Part shown: positions 35,483 through 45,135 of the stretch, one piece after another
Layout of the letters: each line of letters begins with the position of its first letter
How positions within the stretch are numbered: the first letter of the stretch is position 1
DNA from: Paenibacillus cellulosilyticus
Lineage (GTDB): Bacteria; Bacillota; Bacilli; Paenibacillales; Paenibacillaceae
Assembly (NCBI RefSeq): GCF_003182255.1
Contig: NZ_QGTQ01000005.1
Coordinates: forward strand, 1 to 64,000
Direction: 5' to 3'
DNA length: 64,000 nucleotides
Position numbers and translations under genes: made by a program
Notes under the pieces: model-generated
The model's database searches: none
What the model saw: the letters and a program-made list of their open reading frames with translations, nothing else
What the model was told of the DNA's origin: nothing

Positions 35483-36676
35483 TTAGTACTCCAGTTCCAA
35501 TTCCTGTCCGCCAATCCATACACGCTCGATCTCCAGCTGATCGCTCAACAGCAGGATGTCGGCCTGTTTACCGACTTCAATCGAGCCTGTCACGTTGTCG
35601 ATGCCGAGCTGACGGGCCGGGTTGCCGCTTGCCATGCGGCTTGCGTCCGCGATCGGCACGCCGATCTCGCGAACCATATGGCGCAGGGCGCCGATCATCG
35701 TGAGCGTGCTGCCGGCGAGATTGCCCGAATTGGTCAGCCTCGCGACACCGCATGTCATCGTAACCGGAAGCTCGCCTAGGTGGTAATCGCCATCGGGCAT
35801 GCCCGCGGCAGCCATCGCATCGGTGACAAGAATGACCCGCTCAGGTCCCTTGGCGCGGCGCAGCAGCTCGATGCCTGCGGCATGCACATGATGGCCGTCG
35901 GCGATGACCTCGGCGATGATGCGGTCGTCGGTCAGGACAGCGCCGACCGTACCTGGCTCGCGATGGTGATAAGGACGCATCGCGTTGAAGGTATGGACCG
36001 CGTGGCGCAGCCCGCGATCCGCTGCCGCGATGATCTGGTCGTACGTTGCATCTGTATGCCCGCACGAAGGGACGATGCCATGGCTGTCCAAGCGCTCGAT
36101 ATAATCGAGCGCGCCATCCACTTCCGGCGCAAGCGTCTGGATGCGGATGACGCCGGGATAACGGCTGACCCATTCCTCCAGCCAATCGGGCTGCGGAGGC
36201 AATATGTAGTCAGGGTTCTGCGCGCCCTTCCATTGGTCACTCACGAATGGGCCTTCGAAGTGAACGCCAAGCACTTGCGCATAAGGCATGGGAGTGGACA
36301 TGAATTGGCTTACCCGATCCAGTACGCTAGTTAGCTCGTCGCGGGACGCTGTCAGCGAAGTAGCGAGAATACCGGTCGTTCCATGGCTGGCATGAAACTT
36401 GGTAATCGCGCGCAGCCCTTCCTCGTCCGCATCCATGAAGTCATGACCTGCGCCTCCGTGAACATGGACGTCAATGAAACCGGGCAGTACCCAGCCTCCA
36501 GCACCGTCGATAATCTCGCCTTCTCCGCTAGAGGCCGCAATCGGTCCGTGTCCCAATGCCTCGATGCGATCGTCCGCCAGCCTGATCCAACCTTCATCCA
36601 AGACGCCTTGTGGCGTAACAAGCTTGACGTTCTTCAGGACGAGCGGGCTCATCGATGTTGATGTTGAGCTGCTCAT
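35483..36676 (-). CDS. nagA: N-acetylglucosamine-6-phosphate deacetylase
   Basis: 397 aa from ATG 36676, which overlaps the nagB stop codon (ATGA). Amidohydrolase fold: IDVHVHGGAGHDFMDA metal site, VLGVHFEGPFVS with the conserved Glu, SCGHTDATYDQ and LVTDAMAAAGMPDG with the catalytic Asp. It removes acetate from GlcNAc-6-P to give glucosamine-6-P, the substrate of NagB. Last gene of the RpiR-nagB-nagA operon. Confidence 0.95.
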   Translation of the reverse strand: MSSSTSTSMSPLVLKNVKLVTPQGVLDEGWIRLADDRIEALGHGPIAASSGEGEIIDGAGGWVLPGFIDVHVHGGAGHDFMDADEEGLRAITKFHASHGTTGILATSLTASRDELTSVLDRVSQFMSTPMPYAQVLGVHFEGPFVSDQWKGAQNPDYILPPQPDWLEEWVSRYPGVIRIQTLAPEVDGALDYIERLDSHGIVPSCGHTDATYDQIIAAADRGLRHAVHTFNAMRPYHHREPGTVGAVLTDDRIIAEVIADGHHVHAAGIELLRRAKGPERVILVTDAMAAAGMPDGDYHLGELPVTMTCGVARLTNSGNLAGSTLTMIGALRHMVREIGVPIADASRMASGNPARQLGIDNVTGSIEVGKQADILLLSDQLEIERVWIGGQELELEY

Positions 36677-37401
36677 GCCAGCTTCTCCGCTGCCGCTCTG
36701 TCCAGCAGTACGACCAGGTGCGGATGCGTCTGCAGCAGGGATGCTGGGCAATCGGTCGTAATCGGTCCTTGCAGCGCACGCTGTACGATATCGGCTTTGT
36801 CCGCGCCTTTCACGACAAGCAGAATCATCTTTGCTTTCAGAATCGTGCCGACACCCATCGTAATGGCCTGAGTCGGGACTTCTTCAATCGAATCGAAGAA
36901 CCGAGCGTTCGCTTGCCGAGTTTCCTCTGCCAGGTCGACGATATGCGTCCCCCGCGTGAGTGCGTGGGCGGGTTCATTAAAGCCGATGTGTCCATTGTGC
37001 CCGAGTCCTAACAGCTGAAGATCGATTTGTCCGGAATCCTCGATCATCTCGTCATAACGCGCGCACTCTGCTTTTGGATCAGGAACATTGCCATTCGGAA
37101 CATGTGCTTGAGACGGTTGGATATCGATATGGTCGAACAAATGCTGGCGCATATAGGAATGATAGCTTTCGGGATGGCTGGCCGGCAGGCCGATATACTC
37201 ATCAAGATTAAACGTTGTAACGTTCTTGAAGCTGAACATGCCGCGCTTGAAATCGCTGACGACATGCTTGTAGAGACCGACGGGCGTTCCGCCTGTCGCG
37301 AGGCCTAGCACCGCACGCTTATTCGTCTGCACGACACCTGTAATGATGCCCGCGCCTGCTTCATTTAATTTGTCATCCGAGTCGAAAGTTAGGATGTTCA
37401 T
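36673..37401 (-). CDS. nagB: Glucosamine-6-phosphate deaminase
   Basis: 242 aa, ATG 37401. GLATGGTPVGLY phosphate-binding loop, FNLDEYIGL with the catalytic Asp, and LGLGHNGHIGFNEP are the family signatures. It converts glucosamine-6-P to fructose-6-P and ammonia. It overlaps the RpiR gene before it and nagA after it by four bases each, so the three proteins are made from one tightly coupled message. Confidence 0.96.
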   Translation of the reverse strand: MNILTFDSDDKLNEAGAGIITGVVQTNKRAVLGLATGGTPVGLYKHVVSDFKRGMFSFKNVTTFNLDEYIGLPASHPESYHSYMRQHLFDHIDIQPSQAHVPNGNVPDPKAECARYDEMIEDSGQIDLQLLGLGHNGHIGFNEPAHALTRGTHIVDLAEETRQANARFFDSIEEVPTQAITMGVGTILKAKMILLVVKGADKADIVQRALQGPITTDCPASLLQTHPHLVVLLDRAAAEKLA

Positions 37402-38261
37402 GTATTTGTCCGCTCCTTTTTACCTGTGTAGTGTTTAACGGTCTGGAATGATCGCTCCAGTCGTGGAACATAATCGTCGAAATGCTCGCTGACGAGGCCG
37501 GTGAACAATATATCAATGACGTGAAGCTGCGCCATCCGCGACGCCATGTCGCCTCGGCGCATCCCGGCTTCGGAGGAGGAGGTAAACAGCCGGATGTTCG
37601 CGTGATCGGTAAGACCGCCAGCGCCGAAGCGGGTAAGCGAGATCGTCGTCGCGCCTTGATCGGCCGCGCATCGCAGCGCATGGATCGTCTCCGGCGTTTC
37701 CCCGGAGTAGGAGATGCCGATCGCAACGTCTTTCGCGGTCAACGATGAAGCCGAAGTAAGCTGCATGTGCGAATCCGTGAATACCGCCGCCGCTTTACCG
37801 ATTCGGATCAGTTTGTGGAAAAAATCTTGCGCTACAAGACCCGAGGTTGCCGCTCCATATAGATCGATTCGTGAAGCCGAGTGCAGCGCTTCAATCGCCT
37901 TGCGGAGCTCTCCGATATCGAGAATATGCGTCGTGTCGGTTACCGACCGAAGGTTATTAATTGTAATTGCCGATACGATATCAGGAAGCGGATTGCCCGC
38001 CACGATATCCTGATATTGCGTCGTGTCCGGAGGCTGTGCGAGCTCGCCGGCCAGCTGCATCTTGAACTCTGCAAAGTTCTGAAAACGCAGTGTTCGGCAG
38101 AAGCGGGACACCGTTGCCGTACTGCTGCCAGCTTCTTTGGCAAGCTCGGTAATCGTCAATCGAGCCGCTTCCTGCGGTCTGGCAAGGAGGAAGGCAGCGA
38201 GCTCCCGTTCCTTCGGGTTAAAGCTGTCCATATTGTCGCGAATCGTGTTTAGTAGGCTCAC
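37398..38261 (-). CDS. RpiR/MurR-family regulator with SIS domain
   Basis: 287 aa from GTG 38261, which has AAAGGA nine bases upstream; ATG 38279 adds six residues but has no ribosome site. The N-terminal HTH_6 domain reads TITELAKEAGSSTATVSRFCRTLRF. The C-terminal SIS domain (IDLYGAATSGLVAQDFF, AIGISYSGETPETIHAL) binds a sugar phosphate. As first gene of the nag operon it very likely senses GlcNAc-6-P or GlcN-6-P and controls its own operon. Confidence 0.92.
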   Translation of the reverse strand: MSLLNTIRDNMDSFNPKERELAAFLLARPQEAARLTITELAKEAGSSTATVSRFCRTLRFQNFAEFKMQLAGELAQPPDTTQYQDIVAGNPLPDIVSAITINNLRSVTDTTHILDIGELRKAIEALHSASRIDLYGAATSGLVAQDFFHKLIRIGKAAAVFTDSHMQLTSASSLTAKDVAIGISYSGETPETIHALRCAADQGATTISLTRFGAGGLTDHANIRLFTSSSEAGMRRGDMASRMAQLHVIDILFTGLVSEHFDDYVPRLERSFQTVKHYTGKKERTNT

Positions 38262-38273
38262 TTTTGCGATTCC

Positions 38274-38333
38274 TTTCATGAAAAGAAAATAAATTTCATG
38301 ATATATTAATATTTTAAGAAAAATATTTTCATG
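38274..38333. promoter_or_regulatory. Three TTTCATG repeats, candidate RpiR operator
   Basis: TTTCATG occurs at 38274-38280, 38294-38300 and 38327-38333 in a very AT-rich segment directly upstream of the RpiR gene. On the minus strand this gives TGAAATTTATTTTC-like half-palindromes, a shape common for RpiR-type operators. Confidence 0.45.
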
Positions 38334-38477
38334 GCTCTTATCTATAAGATACGGCATGCCGCAGAGATCTGCAACTGCTAATCATTATCCCCTTGGAAGA
38401 CAAAAGTTCCCGTTGAAGCAAGCGCTCGTGTTGAACGAGATGCCGATCATGCACGAGATTCTATAAGCAAAAGAATG

Positions 38478-38530
38478 AAAGGGCTGCTCCCAAATGTCTA
38501 TGTCATAGACGATTTGGGAACAACCCCTTA
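38478..38530 (-). terminator. Long hairpin after the sulfatase gene
   Basis: AAGGG…TCCCAAAT…ATTTGGGA…CCCCTT with an inner TCTATG/CATAGA pairing spans 38478-38530, immediately past the sulfatase stop codon. The T-run is interrupted (TTTCATTCTTTT). Confidence 0.65.
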
Positions 38531-38532
38531 TT

Positions 38533-40050
38533 TTATGCATGATGAATACGCGGCATGGGCATCGCTTCCTTGCCAAGCTCGGCCCAAGCGTACTTGAGCA
38601 GCAGCTCGGACTTCAGCCCGGCATGCTGTGGATCATCCCACAGATTGTGCCATTCATTCGGGTCATTAACTAAATCGAACAGCTCTCCATACGTCTGGCG
38701 GTAGTAGATCGTCAGCTTGTAACGTTCGTCGACGTACGTCTTCTGATGAATGGTCGTCGGCTCATGTCGGAACTCGCAGAGCGCGTGATCGCGCGCTTGC
38801 TCGTTCTGTCCCAGCCATACGTTCTTCTGATCCACGCCTGTCATTGCGTTCGGAATCGCAATGCCGCACATGGACAACAACGTTGGCGCTAAGTCGATGA
38901 GCGACTGAATCGCGGTGCTGCGTGCGTCAGCCGGTACATGTCCGGGATAGCGGACGATCATGGGTACCTTGATCAGATCCTCGTAGTGGAACCCGCCTTT
39001 GTACTGCAAGCCATGCTGGCCGTAGAAATGACCGTGGTCTGTCGTGAACACGACGATTGTGTTATCCCGCAGCCCGAGCTCATCAAGCTTGTCGAGAATG
39101 CGGCCAATATATTTGTCCATCAGACTGATCATGCCATAATACGTCGCCACGAGCTGTTTGCGTTCGTCCTCCGGCAGCAAGTGTGAGCGGTAGCCGTGAA
39201 TTTCCCTTCCGGTCTCCTTGAGGTAGCGGAAATCTGGATTGTCGAGCTGGGTCATGCCGAAGTGAGGCGGGTTGCGATCATGCTCCCCTGGAACAATGGA
39301 AGGAATCGTTAGTTTCTCCGGATCGTACATCGTATCCCACGGCTCGGGCACTAGATAGTCGGGATGCGGATCGAAGAAGCTGGACCATAAGAAGAACGGC
39401 TGCTCCGATTCCTTGAACGATTCCAGCAGCGCGTTGGAACGCTCCGCAATCCACGTGTTGTAATGGTACTGCTCGGGTATCGGCCATTTATGAGCAATCG
39501 ACGGATCCATGGTTCCGGTTGGCGCGAGGAAGTAGTCACGCCAATTGTCGCACCCGTTCTGTTCCAACCAGAGTGCATAGTGCTGGCCCACGTGAGCTTC
39601 GTTCGTATGATTGCGGGCGAGCTCGACATGGTTGAAGCCGTAGAACTGCTCGTTGAATGTTGACCAGAAGTCTAGATCCTGCAGGATCGGATAAGATTCG
39701 ATCGAAGGGTATTCCTCCGTTCCTTTGAGCGGTTGAAAATGCGCTTTGCCGATTAAGGCGGTCTCGTACCCGCTGGCGATCAGGTCTTCACCGACTGTAT
39801 GACGGTCTTCGAGCAGCTTCGTGCCGAGCGTCCAAGCGCCATGCTGACTCGGGTATGTTCCTGTAATGATCGAAGCGCGTGTCGGCGTGCATGTTGGATT
39901 CGGGCAATAAGCGCGGGAGAACATCGTGCCTTCCTTCGCGAGCCGATCCAAGTTCGGCGTATGAAGCTCCGGATTAATCGCGCCGATCGTGTTCCAATGC
40001 TGCTGATCGCTCGTGATGAGCAATATATTCGGTTTGTGCGATGAGGCCAT
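38533..40050 (-). CDS. Cys-type sulfatase
   Basis: 505 aa, ATG 40050 behind AAAGGAGGG. Type I sulfatase fold: metal ligands near NILLITSDQQ, the maturation motif C-T-P-T-R at 54-58 (Cys54 to formylglycine), TGTYPSQHG, and TTDHGHFYGQHGL. It removes sulfate esters from a sugar. There is no signal peptide, so it should work in the cytoplasm on imported material. The formylglycine-generating enzyme it needs is encoded 65 bases upstream in the same operon, with GH51 and an ABC importer, which implies a sulfated arabinose-containing glycan. Confidence 0.93.
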   Translation of the reverse strand: MASSHKPNILLITSDQQHWNTIGAINPELHTPNLDRLAKEGTMFSRAYCPNPTCTPTRASIITGTYPSQHGAWTLGTKLLEDRHTVGEDLIASGYETALIGKAHFQPLKGTEEYPSIESYPILQDLDFWSTFNEQFYGFNHVELARNHTNEAHVGQHYALWLEQNGCDNWRDYFLAPTGTMDPSIAHKWPIPEQYHYNTWIAERSNALLESFKESEQPFFLWSSFFDPHPDYLVPEPWDTMYDPEKLTIPSIVPGEHDRNPPHFGMTQLDNPDFRYLKETGREIHGYRSHLLPEDERKQLVATYYGMISLMDKYIGRILDKLDELGLRDNTIVVFTTDHGHFYGQHGLQYKGGFHYEDLIKVPMIVRYPGHVPADARSTAIQSLIDLAPTLLSMCGIAIPNAMTGVDQKNVWLGQNEQARDHALCEFRHEPTTIHQKTYVDERYKLTIYYRQTYGELFDLVNDPNEWHNLWDDPQHAGLKSELLLKYAWAELGKEAMPMPRIHHA

Positions 40051-40115
40051 CCCACGATCCCTCCTTTAGTCCGTAAGCTGAATGTAAGTGGGTATAAATC
40101 GTGTTGGCGGCGTAT

Positions 40116-41096
40116 CTATACGGAAGCCGCTATGCGAAATCCCATGTTGCCCGTAGAGCTGTCAGGTGTATTCTTGCTCCTGGCTGCCGTTCGGTAGCGG
40201 TTGCAATACGAGTCATGGCACAGGTAAGAGCCGCCTCGTATGGACCGGCTGCCGGTCGGTTCGGAGCCATAGGGACTCTCAATAGATGTAATGCGATGAT
40301 AATCCGCCGAGAACCAGTCCGCGCACCATTCCCACACGTTCCCAACCATGTTGAATAGACCGTATCCGTTCGGCTGGTACGCTTGTACCGGAGCGGTACT
40401 TATATACCCGTCATCTGCGCGATTCTCGATGGGGAATTCGCCCTGCCAGATATTGCAGCGATGCTCGCCGCCTGGCGTCAGCTCATTTCCCCAAGGATAA
40501 GTCGCCTCTGCGAGACCTCCGCGGGCCGCGAATTCCCACTCGGCTTCAGTCGGCAGTCTGACGCCGGCCCATAGGCAGTAGGCGGCTGCGTCGTTCCAGG
40601 AGATGTGCACGACCGGATGATCCGAGCGATTCGCCAGCGAGGAGTCAGGTCCTTCCGGATGAAGCCAGTTCGCTCCATGAACGACCAGCCACCAGGGAGT
40701 CTGCGGTGGGAACTGTGTCACCTTGCGTCTTGTTTCTTGCGAGACGAGCATATGGAAAACGAACGACCAGCCGAAACGCTCGGCTTCGGTTCGATACCCG
40801 GTCTGCTCGACGAACTGCGAGAATTCATGATTCGTTACGGCATGAGGCGAGATCAGGAAGGGCTTCAATGTGACCCATCGGGGCGGTCCTTCGCCGTCTT
40901 CTGGGAAGCTCTCCGCCGCATCTGTTCCCATCCGGAACGTGCCACCTGCCAGGCGCACCATTTTCGCGCGAATATGCTCCCGGCTCTTGGCAGCATTCGT
41001 TGGCGAAGGCAATTCCTTGGTATCGCGGACCGTTTTATCGGAGACGATCTCTCTCCCCGCTGCGCAGCAGGAAGGGCGCACTTGAAGTTGACGCAT
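40116..41096 (-). CDS. Formylglycine-generating enzyme (sulfatase-maturing, FGE/SUMF1 type)
   Basis: 326 aa from ATG 41096 behind GGAAAGGAAG; a TTG at 41144 would add 16 residues. Motifs: MVRLAGGTFRMGTD, ISPHAVTNHEFSQFVEQTGY, HISWNDAAAYCLWAGVRLPTEAEWEFAARGG, GNVWEWCADWF, and the active-site cysteine pair in GGSYLCHDSYCNRYR. The two Cys and the Arg-rich tail mark a true FGE rather than a general FGE-like domain. It oxidises the sulfatase Cys to formylglycine, using copper and oxygen by family knowledge. Its substrate is almost surely the next gene's product. Confidence 0.92.
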   Translation of the reverse strand: MRQLQVRPSCCAAGREIVSDKTVRDTKELPSPTNAAKSREHIRAKMVRLAGGTFRMGTDAAESFPEDGEGPPRWVTLKPFLISPHAVTNHEFSQFVEQTGYRTEAERFGWSFVFHMLVSQETRRKVTQFPPQTPWWLVVHGANWLHPEGPDSSLANRSDHPVVHISWNDAAAYCLWAGVRLPTEAEWEFAARGGLAEATYPWGNELTPGGEHRCNIWQGEFPIENRADDGYISTAPVQAYQPNGYGLFNMVGNVWEWCADWFSADYHRITSIESPYGSEPTGSRSIRGGSYLCHDSYCNRYRTAARSKNTPDSSTGNMGFRIAASV

Positions 41097-41140
41097 GGCT
41101 TCTGCACTTCCTTTCCGAAATCCGGGCAATAATGGCGAAC

Positions 41141-43156
41141 TCAACGATGGAATTCCAGTACATAGACCGAATGAGGCTTCATGTCGAGAATGGGAGGTTG
41201 ACCTGCACGATTATAGGCTAGGCGCCGTTCCTGCATCACGACGGCTTCCGGTTCGAACACGGAATTAATCGCTTCGAAGTCGTCGCCGGTCAGTTCCCAC
41301 ACGATGGCATCGCCGGTTTCTTCGAATAGTCCCACCGACAATACAGCCTCAACGGGCTCCAGACCGCGGTTCACGGCGAATATCGTCAGTGTTGTTCCCG
41401 CCTCGTTGAGAGCAGCTGCAACATCCAGCACCGATGCCGGGCTCGGATCAATGGCGAAGCGATTCGATCCGGCGGTCCAATCGTACGTGTCGCAATCCGT
41501 CGTCACTGGCACGATGCGGGAGATGCTGCGATTGGCATATGCCTTCATCACATGGAAAGTCGGCGTGCCGTACGCGACGCGGCTGCGTCCGCTCCAGCCA
41601 GGAACCTTGCCGCGATATTGATCCGCATAGACATCTCCGATGCGGATGCAGCCGCCAAGCCAGCCGTTGACGAGATCGGAGAAGCTGCCGATCTCCACGA
41701 GATGGGACTGCCGCAGAAACTCGTTCAAGTTCGTTGCATTGGCGACCGCTGCCTCCAGCGTATGCTCCATAGGACGATCTTTACGGATCGTATTCGGGTA
41801 GTACATCGTGTTGTATTCCGTAATGGCCAGCTTCATATGTGCGTAAGCCGGGTCTTCTTCGATAAGCGCCGCTGTGCTGCCGATGATGGATCGGCTCACT
41901 TCCGCGAACGAGACGACTGCGGGATACCGCGTTTCCTTCGGCGTCTCCGGCAGAATGCCGACCGTGCCGTGGCCATGATAAATGTGCAGCGTCAGCATAT
42001 CGATCTTATCCGCCGAACGTTCGAGCAGTATACGATTCCATTCGGGATCGCAATCGCCGCAGGCGAGCAGGACGATGTTGGGATCGGTGGCTTTCATCGC
42101 GTTCGCGAATTGGTTGTAGCGATGCGCGAACTCCTCGGCCGTGCAATGACCATGCTGCCAATGGCCGTAAATCTCGTTGCCGATTTCCCAATATCTAACG
42201 CCATACGGCTCAGGGTGTCCATTGCGCGCGCGCAGCGCCCCGTAGACCGTATCGATGCTTCCATTGCAATATTCGAGCCAAGCCGCTGCTTCCTCGGGAG
42301 TTCCCGTCCCGGCGTTGACGCAAATGAGCGGCTCCGTGTTCGTATCCCGGCAGAATGCCAGAAACTCGTCCGTGCCAAAATATTTGTTCGTCCATCCGCC
42401 CCAAGCTTCATTGATCATATTCGGGCGCTCCAGCACGGGGCCGATCGCGTCCTCGAAGTGATAAGCGCTAATGTAGTTGCCCGCGAGACGCATCATGCCA
42501 GGCTTTAGCTGCTTCGTCAGCTCGACGACATCCCGTTTGACGTACCCGATGCTGTCCGAAGGAAGCAGAGAGATGTGATCGAGCCAGATCGTTCCCGAAC
42601 CAATTGCATCACGCCAACGATCCTCTTCGGATGTGAGGATGATTCGGAATTCAGCCCGTTCACAGGACCGGCTAATCTGCAATTCAGCCTCATACGTCTG
42701 CCATCGATGTCCACGAAGCGTTATGTTGACAGTGCCAAGCAGCTCTCCTGTCTCCCGATCGACGATCTCGCACACGGCAGAGGGCAGATCAATGGCCGCC
42801 CGCGCCACGATGTGTAAGCGGTACGTCATGCCGCCTTCCACGCTGACGTGCTGGCCGATCCCGCCTCGGCACTGATCCGCACTCAGGATGCGAATGCGCT
42901 GGCTGTGGCCGGAATGGCGAGGCGCTGCAGGTTCTAGCGCGTACTCGGTATTTTTACCATCGGTAACCGCATGCCAGCCGGAAGATACGCCACGCCCGTC
43001 GGCTTCGTCCTCGAAGTCCATGTCCTTCAGCACGAAGGCAAGCATAGCGTCCATATGGTCGCGAATGTCCTCTACGAAATGGCCAAAAACGTAAGGATTA
43101 ATGCGATGTGCCGAAGGCCGTTCGGCATGCACCGTAATTGCAGCCCGTCTACTCAT
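41141..43156 (-). CDS. GH51 alpha-L-arabinofuranosidase
   Basis: 671 aa, ATG 43156 with GGAGAGAA upstream. N-terminus RINPYVFGHFVEDI is typical of GH51. A beta-sandwich insertion with a carbohydrate-binding look (about 80-195) precedes the barrel. The acid/base Glu is in YWEIGNEIYG and the nucleophile Glu in LAITEYNTMYY. No signal peptide, so intracellular like other GH51 enzymes. It releases L-arabinose from imported oligosaccharides. Longer than the common ~500-residue enzymes because of the insertion. Confidence 0.92.
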   Translation of the reverse strand: MSRRAAITVHAERPSAHRINPYVFGHFVEDIRDHMDAMLAFVLKDMDFEDEADGRGVSSGWHAVTDGKNTEYALEPAAPRHSGHSQRIRILSADQCRGGIGQHVSVEGGMTYRLHIVARAAIDLPSAVCEIVDRETGELLGTVNITLRGHRWQTYEAELQISRSCERAEFRIILTSEEDRWRDAIGSGTIWLDHISLLPSDSIGYVKRDVVELTKQLKPGMMRLAGNYISAYHFEDAIGPVLERPNMINEAWGGWTNKYFGTDEFLAFCRDTNTEPLICVNAGTGTPEEAAAWLEYCNGSIDTVYGALRARNGHPEPYGVRYWEIGNEIYGHWQHGHCTAEEFAHRYNQFANAMKATDPNIVLLACGDCDPEWNRILLERSADKIDMLTLHIYHGHGTVGILPETPKETRYPAVVSFAEVSRSIIGSTAALIEEDPAYAHMKLAITEYNTMYYPNTIRKDRPMEHTLEAAVANATNLNEFLRQSHLVEIGSFSDLVNGWLGGCIRIGDVYADQYRGKVPGWSGRSRVAYGTPTFHVMKAYANRSISRIVPVTTDCDTYDWTAGSNRFAIDPSPASVLDVAAALNEAGTTLTIFAVNRGLEPVEAVLSVGLFEETGDAIVWELTGDDFEAINSVFEPEAVVMQERRLAYNRAGQPPILDMKPHSVYVLEFHR

Positions 43157-43189
43157 TGTGTTCTCTCCATTCTGTTGGTGGTGAACGCG

Positions 43190-44110
43190 CTATTCTTTAA
43201 TGGAACCGATCATGACACCTTTCACAAAATGCTTCTGCACGAACGGATACATCATAATGACAGGAATGCTTGCGATAATGATAAGGCCGTATTTGATGCT
43301 CTCAGCCAGCAGCAGCTTCTCGGTCATCCCAAACGTGGAGCCGGAGCTGTCCAAGTAACTGCTCTGACTGACGATCAGAATTTCACGCAGCACAAGCTGC
43401 AGCGGATAAAGGGCGTCATCCCGCAAATAGATGAGTGCGTTAAAGAAGGCATTCCACTGATTGACGGCATAGAACAGCACCATGACGGCGATGATCGGCT
43501 TCGACAGCGGCAGAATAATGTGAAGCAGCAGTCTCGTGTTCGTGCAGCCGTCTATCATGGAAGCCTCTTGCAGCTCCCATGGAATGCTGTTCTGGAAGTA
43601 CGTCCGCATGACGATCAGGTTATAGGTAGCGATTGCGGTAGGCACGATCATCGCCCACATCGTATCGACGAGATGAAGATTTTTGACAACGAGATAAGTA
43701 GGGATCATTCCGCCGTTGAAGAACATCGTGAATGTAATCAGGAACATTAGAATACGCCGTCCTGGAAGGTCCCGACGGGACAGTGGGTAGGCCGCCAGCG
43801 TCGTCATGGTGACGTTGATTATCGTACCGACACCTGTATAGAGAAGCGTGTTGCGGTATCCCGTCCAAACCGCGTCGTATCGGAATATTTCCTTGTACGC
43901 GTCGAGTGTGAAGCCTACCGGCAGCAGCCATAGATCACCGTTCATCACTCGCACGGGGTCGCTGAAGGATGCGCTCAAGACGAACAGCAGCGGATACAGC
44001 ACGATTAGCATGATGAGCCCGGCGATGGCGTAGACGATAAAGTCGAACACACGCTCACCAGCCACGGAGGCCGATCTGCGGCGCGTTACAATTGTTTGTT
44101 GATTTACCAT
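43190..44110 (-). CDS. Sugar ABC transporter permease (YtcP type)
   Basis: 306 aa, ATG 44110, overlapping the partner permease by seven bases. Six helices, docking loop QEASMIDGCTNTRLLLHIILPLSKP and the typical end FVKGVMIGSIKE. It pairs with the LplB-type permease encoded just upstream and feeds the GH51/sulfatase pathway. Confidence 0.92.
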   Translation of the reverse strand: MVNQQTIVTRRRSASVAGERVFDFIVYAIAGLIMLIVLYPLLFVLSASFSDPVRVMNGDLWLLPVGFTLDAYKEIFRYDAVWTGYRNTLLYTGVGTIINVTMTTLAAYPLSRRDLPGRRILMFLITFTMFFNGGMIPTYLVVKNLHLVDTMWAMIVPTAIATYNLIVMRTYFQNSIPWELQEASMIDGCTNTRLLLHIILPLSKPIIAVMVLFYAVNQWNAFFNALIYLRDDALYPLQLVLREILIVSQSSYLDSSGSTFGMTEKLLLAESIKYGLIIIASIPVIMMYPFVQKHFVKGVMIGSIKE

Positions 44111-45021
44111 AGACTCGTCTCCGCCTTTCTGCGAGCGTAGCCGTTAATAAGAACCAGCAGTGTAAAGTTGATCGCCGAATTGAACAGACCGACGGCGGCG
44201 CTGTAGCTGAAGTCGCCTTGCAGAATCCCGTTGTTATAGATGAAAGTCTGGATAACATCACTCGCACCGCGGTTGAGATCGTTCTGCATGAGCAGAATTT
44301 TCTCGAAGCCGACGTTCATGAACGCACCGACATCGAGGATCAGCATGATGATCATAATCGGCGTAATGCCAGGCAATGAGATATGCCATAATCGGCGAAG
44401 GCGGCTAGCGCCGTCTACCATTGCAGCTTCGTATAGATGCGGATTAATGCCGCTAAGCGCGGCAATATAAATAATGGAAGCCCAACCCATGTTCTGCCAA
44501 ATGTTAGAGCCGACGAGAATCGTCTTGAACCAGCCTTCGCTCTCCATGAATGGTACGGATTCGAAGCCGAATGCGTTAAGAATCAAATTCACGAAGCCGG
44601 ATTTCGGATCCAGAAACAGCTGAAGCATGCCGACGATAACGACGACGGAGATGAAGTGCGGCATGTAGGTTATATTTTGCAGCAGCTTCTTGAAGCGCTG
44701 GCTTCGGATCTCGGTAACGAGGAGAGCCAGTAGAATGGGTATCGGAAATGCAATGAGTAAAGAAAGCAGGCTGATGCTCACCGTATTCCAGAGCAGTCGG
44801 CCGAAGTAATACGAAGAGAAAAAACGATCGAAATTGTCGAACCCGACCCAGTCGCTGCCGGTAATTCCTTTGACAGGAATGTAGTCTCGGAATGCGATCT
44901 GGACCCCATACATCGGGCCATACTGGAAAACGACGTACCAGGCTACCGGAAGCAGCAGCATCAGGTACAAATCATATCGGGATAACGCTCTCTTCCAGGC
45001 TCTGCGCCAATTCTCCATCAT
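44104..45021 (-). CDS. Sugar ABC transporter permease (LplB type)
   Basis: 305 aa from ATG 45021 (MMENWRRAWK), after GAGAGGG; the open frame to 45093 lacks a ribosome site. Six helices with YEAAMVDGASRLRRLWHISLPGITP as the ATPase-docking loop. Second gene of the binding-protein/permease set of the arabinoside-sulfatase locus; no ATPase is encoded nearby. Confidence 0.92.
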   Translation of the reverse strand: MMENWRRAWKRALSRYDLYLMLLLPVAWYVVFQYGPMYGVQIAFRDYIPVKGITGSDWVGFDNFDRFFSSYYFGRLLWNTVSISLLSLLIAFPIPILLALLVTEIRSQRFKKLLQNITYMPHFISVVVIVGMLQLFLDPKSGFVNLILNAFGFESVPFMESEGWFKTILVGSNIWQNMGWASIIYIAALSGINPHLYEAAMVDGASRLRRLWHISLPGITPIMIIMLILDVGAFMNVGFEKILLMQNDLNRGASDVIQTFIYNNGILQGDFSYSAAVGLFNSAINFTLLVLINGYARRKAETSLW

Positions 45022-45135
45022 GAAGCCCTCTCTTCCTGCGATGTCTCGCTGGATTCTGATGCGAACGTATCGTGGAAACGGCCGCTCTGCCAATCACCCC
45101 GGTGAGAGAGATCTGCGAGCGGCCCATTCGTTCGC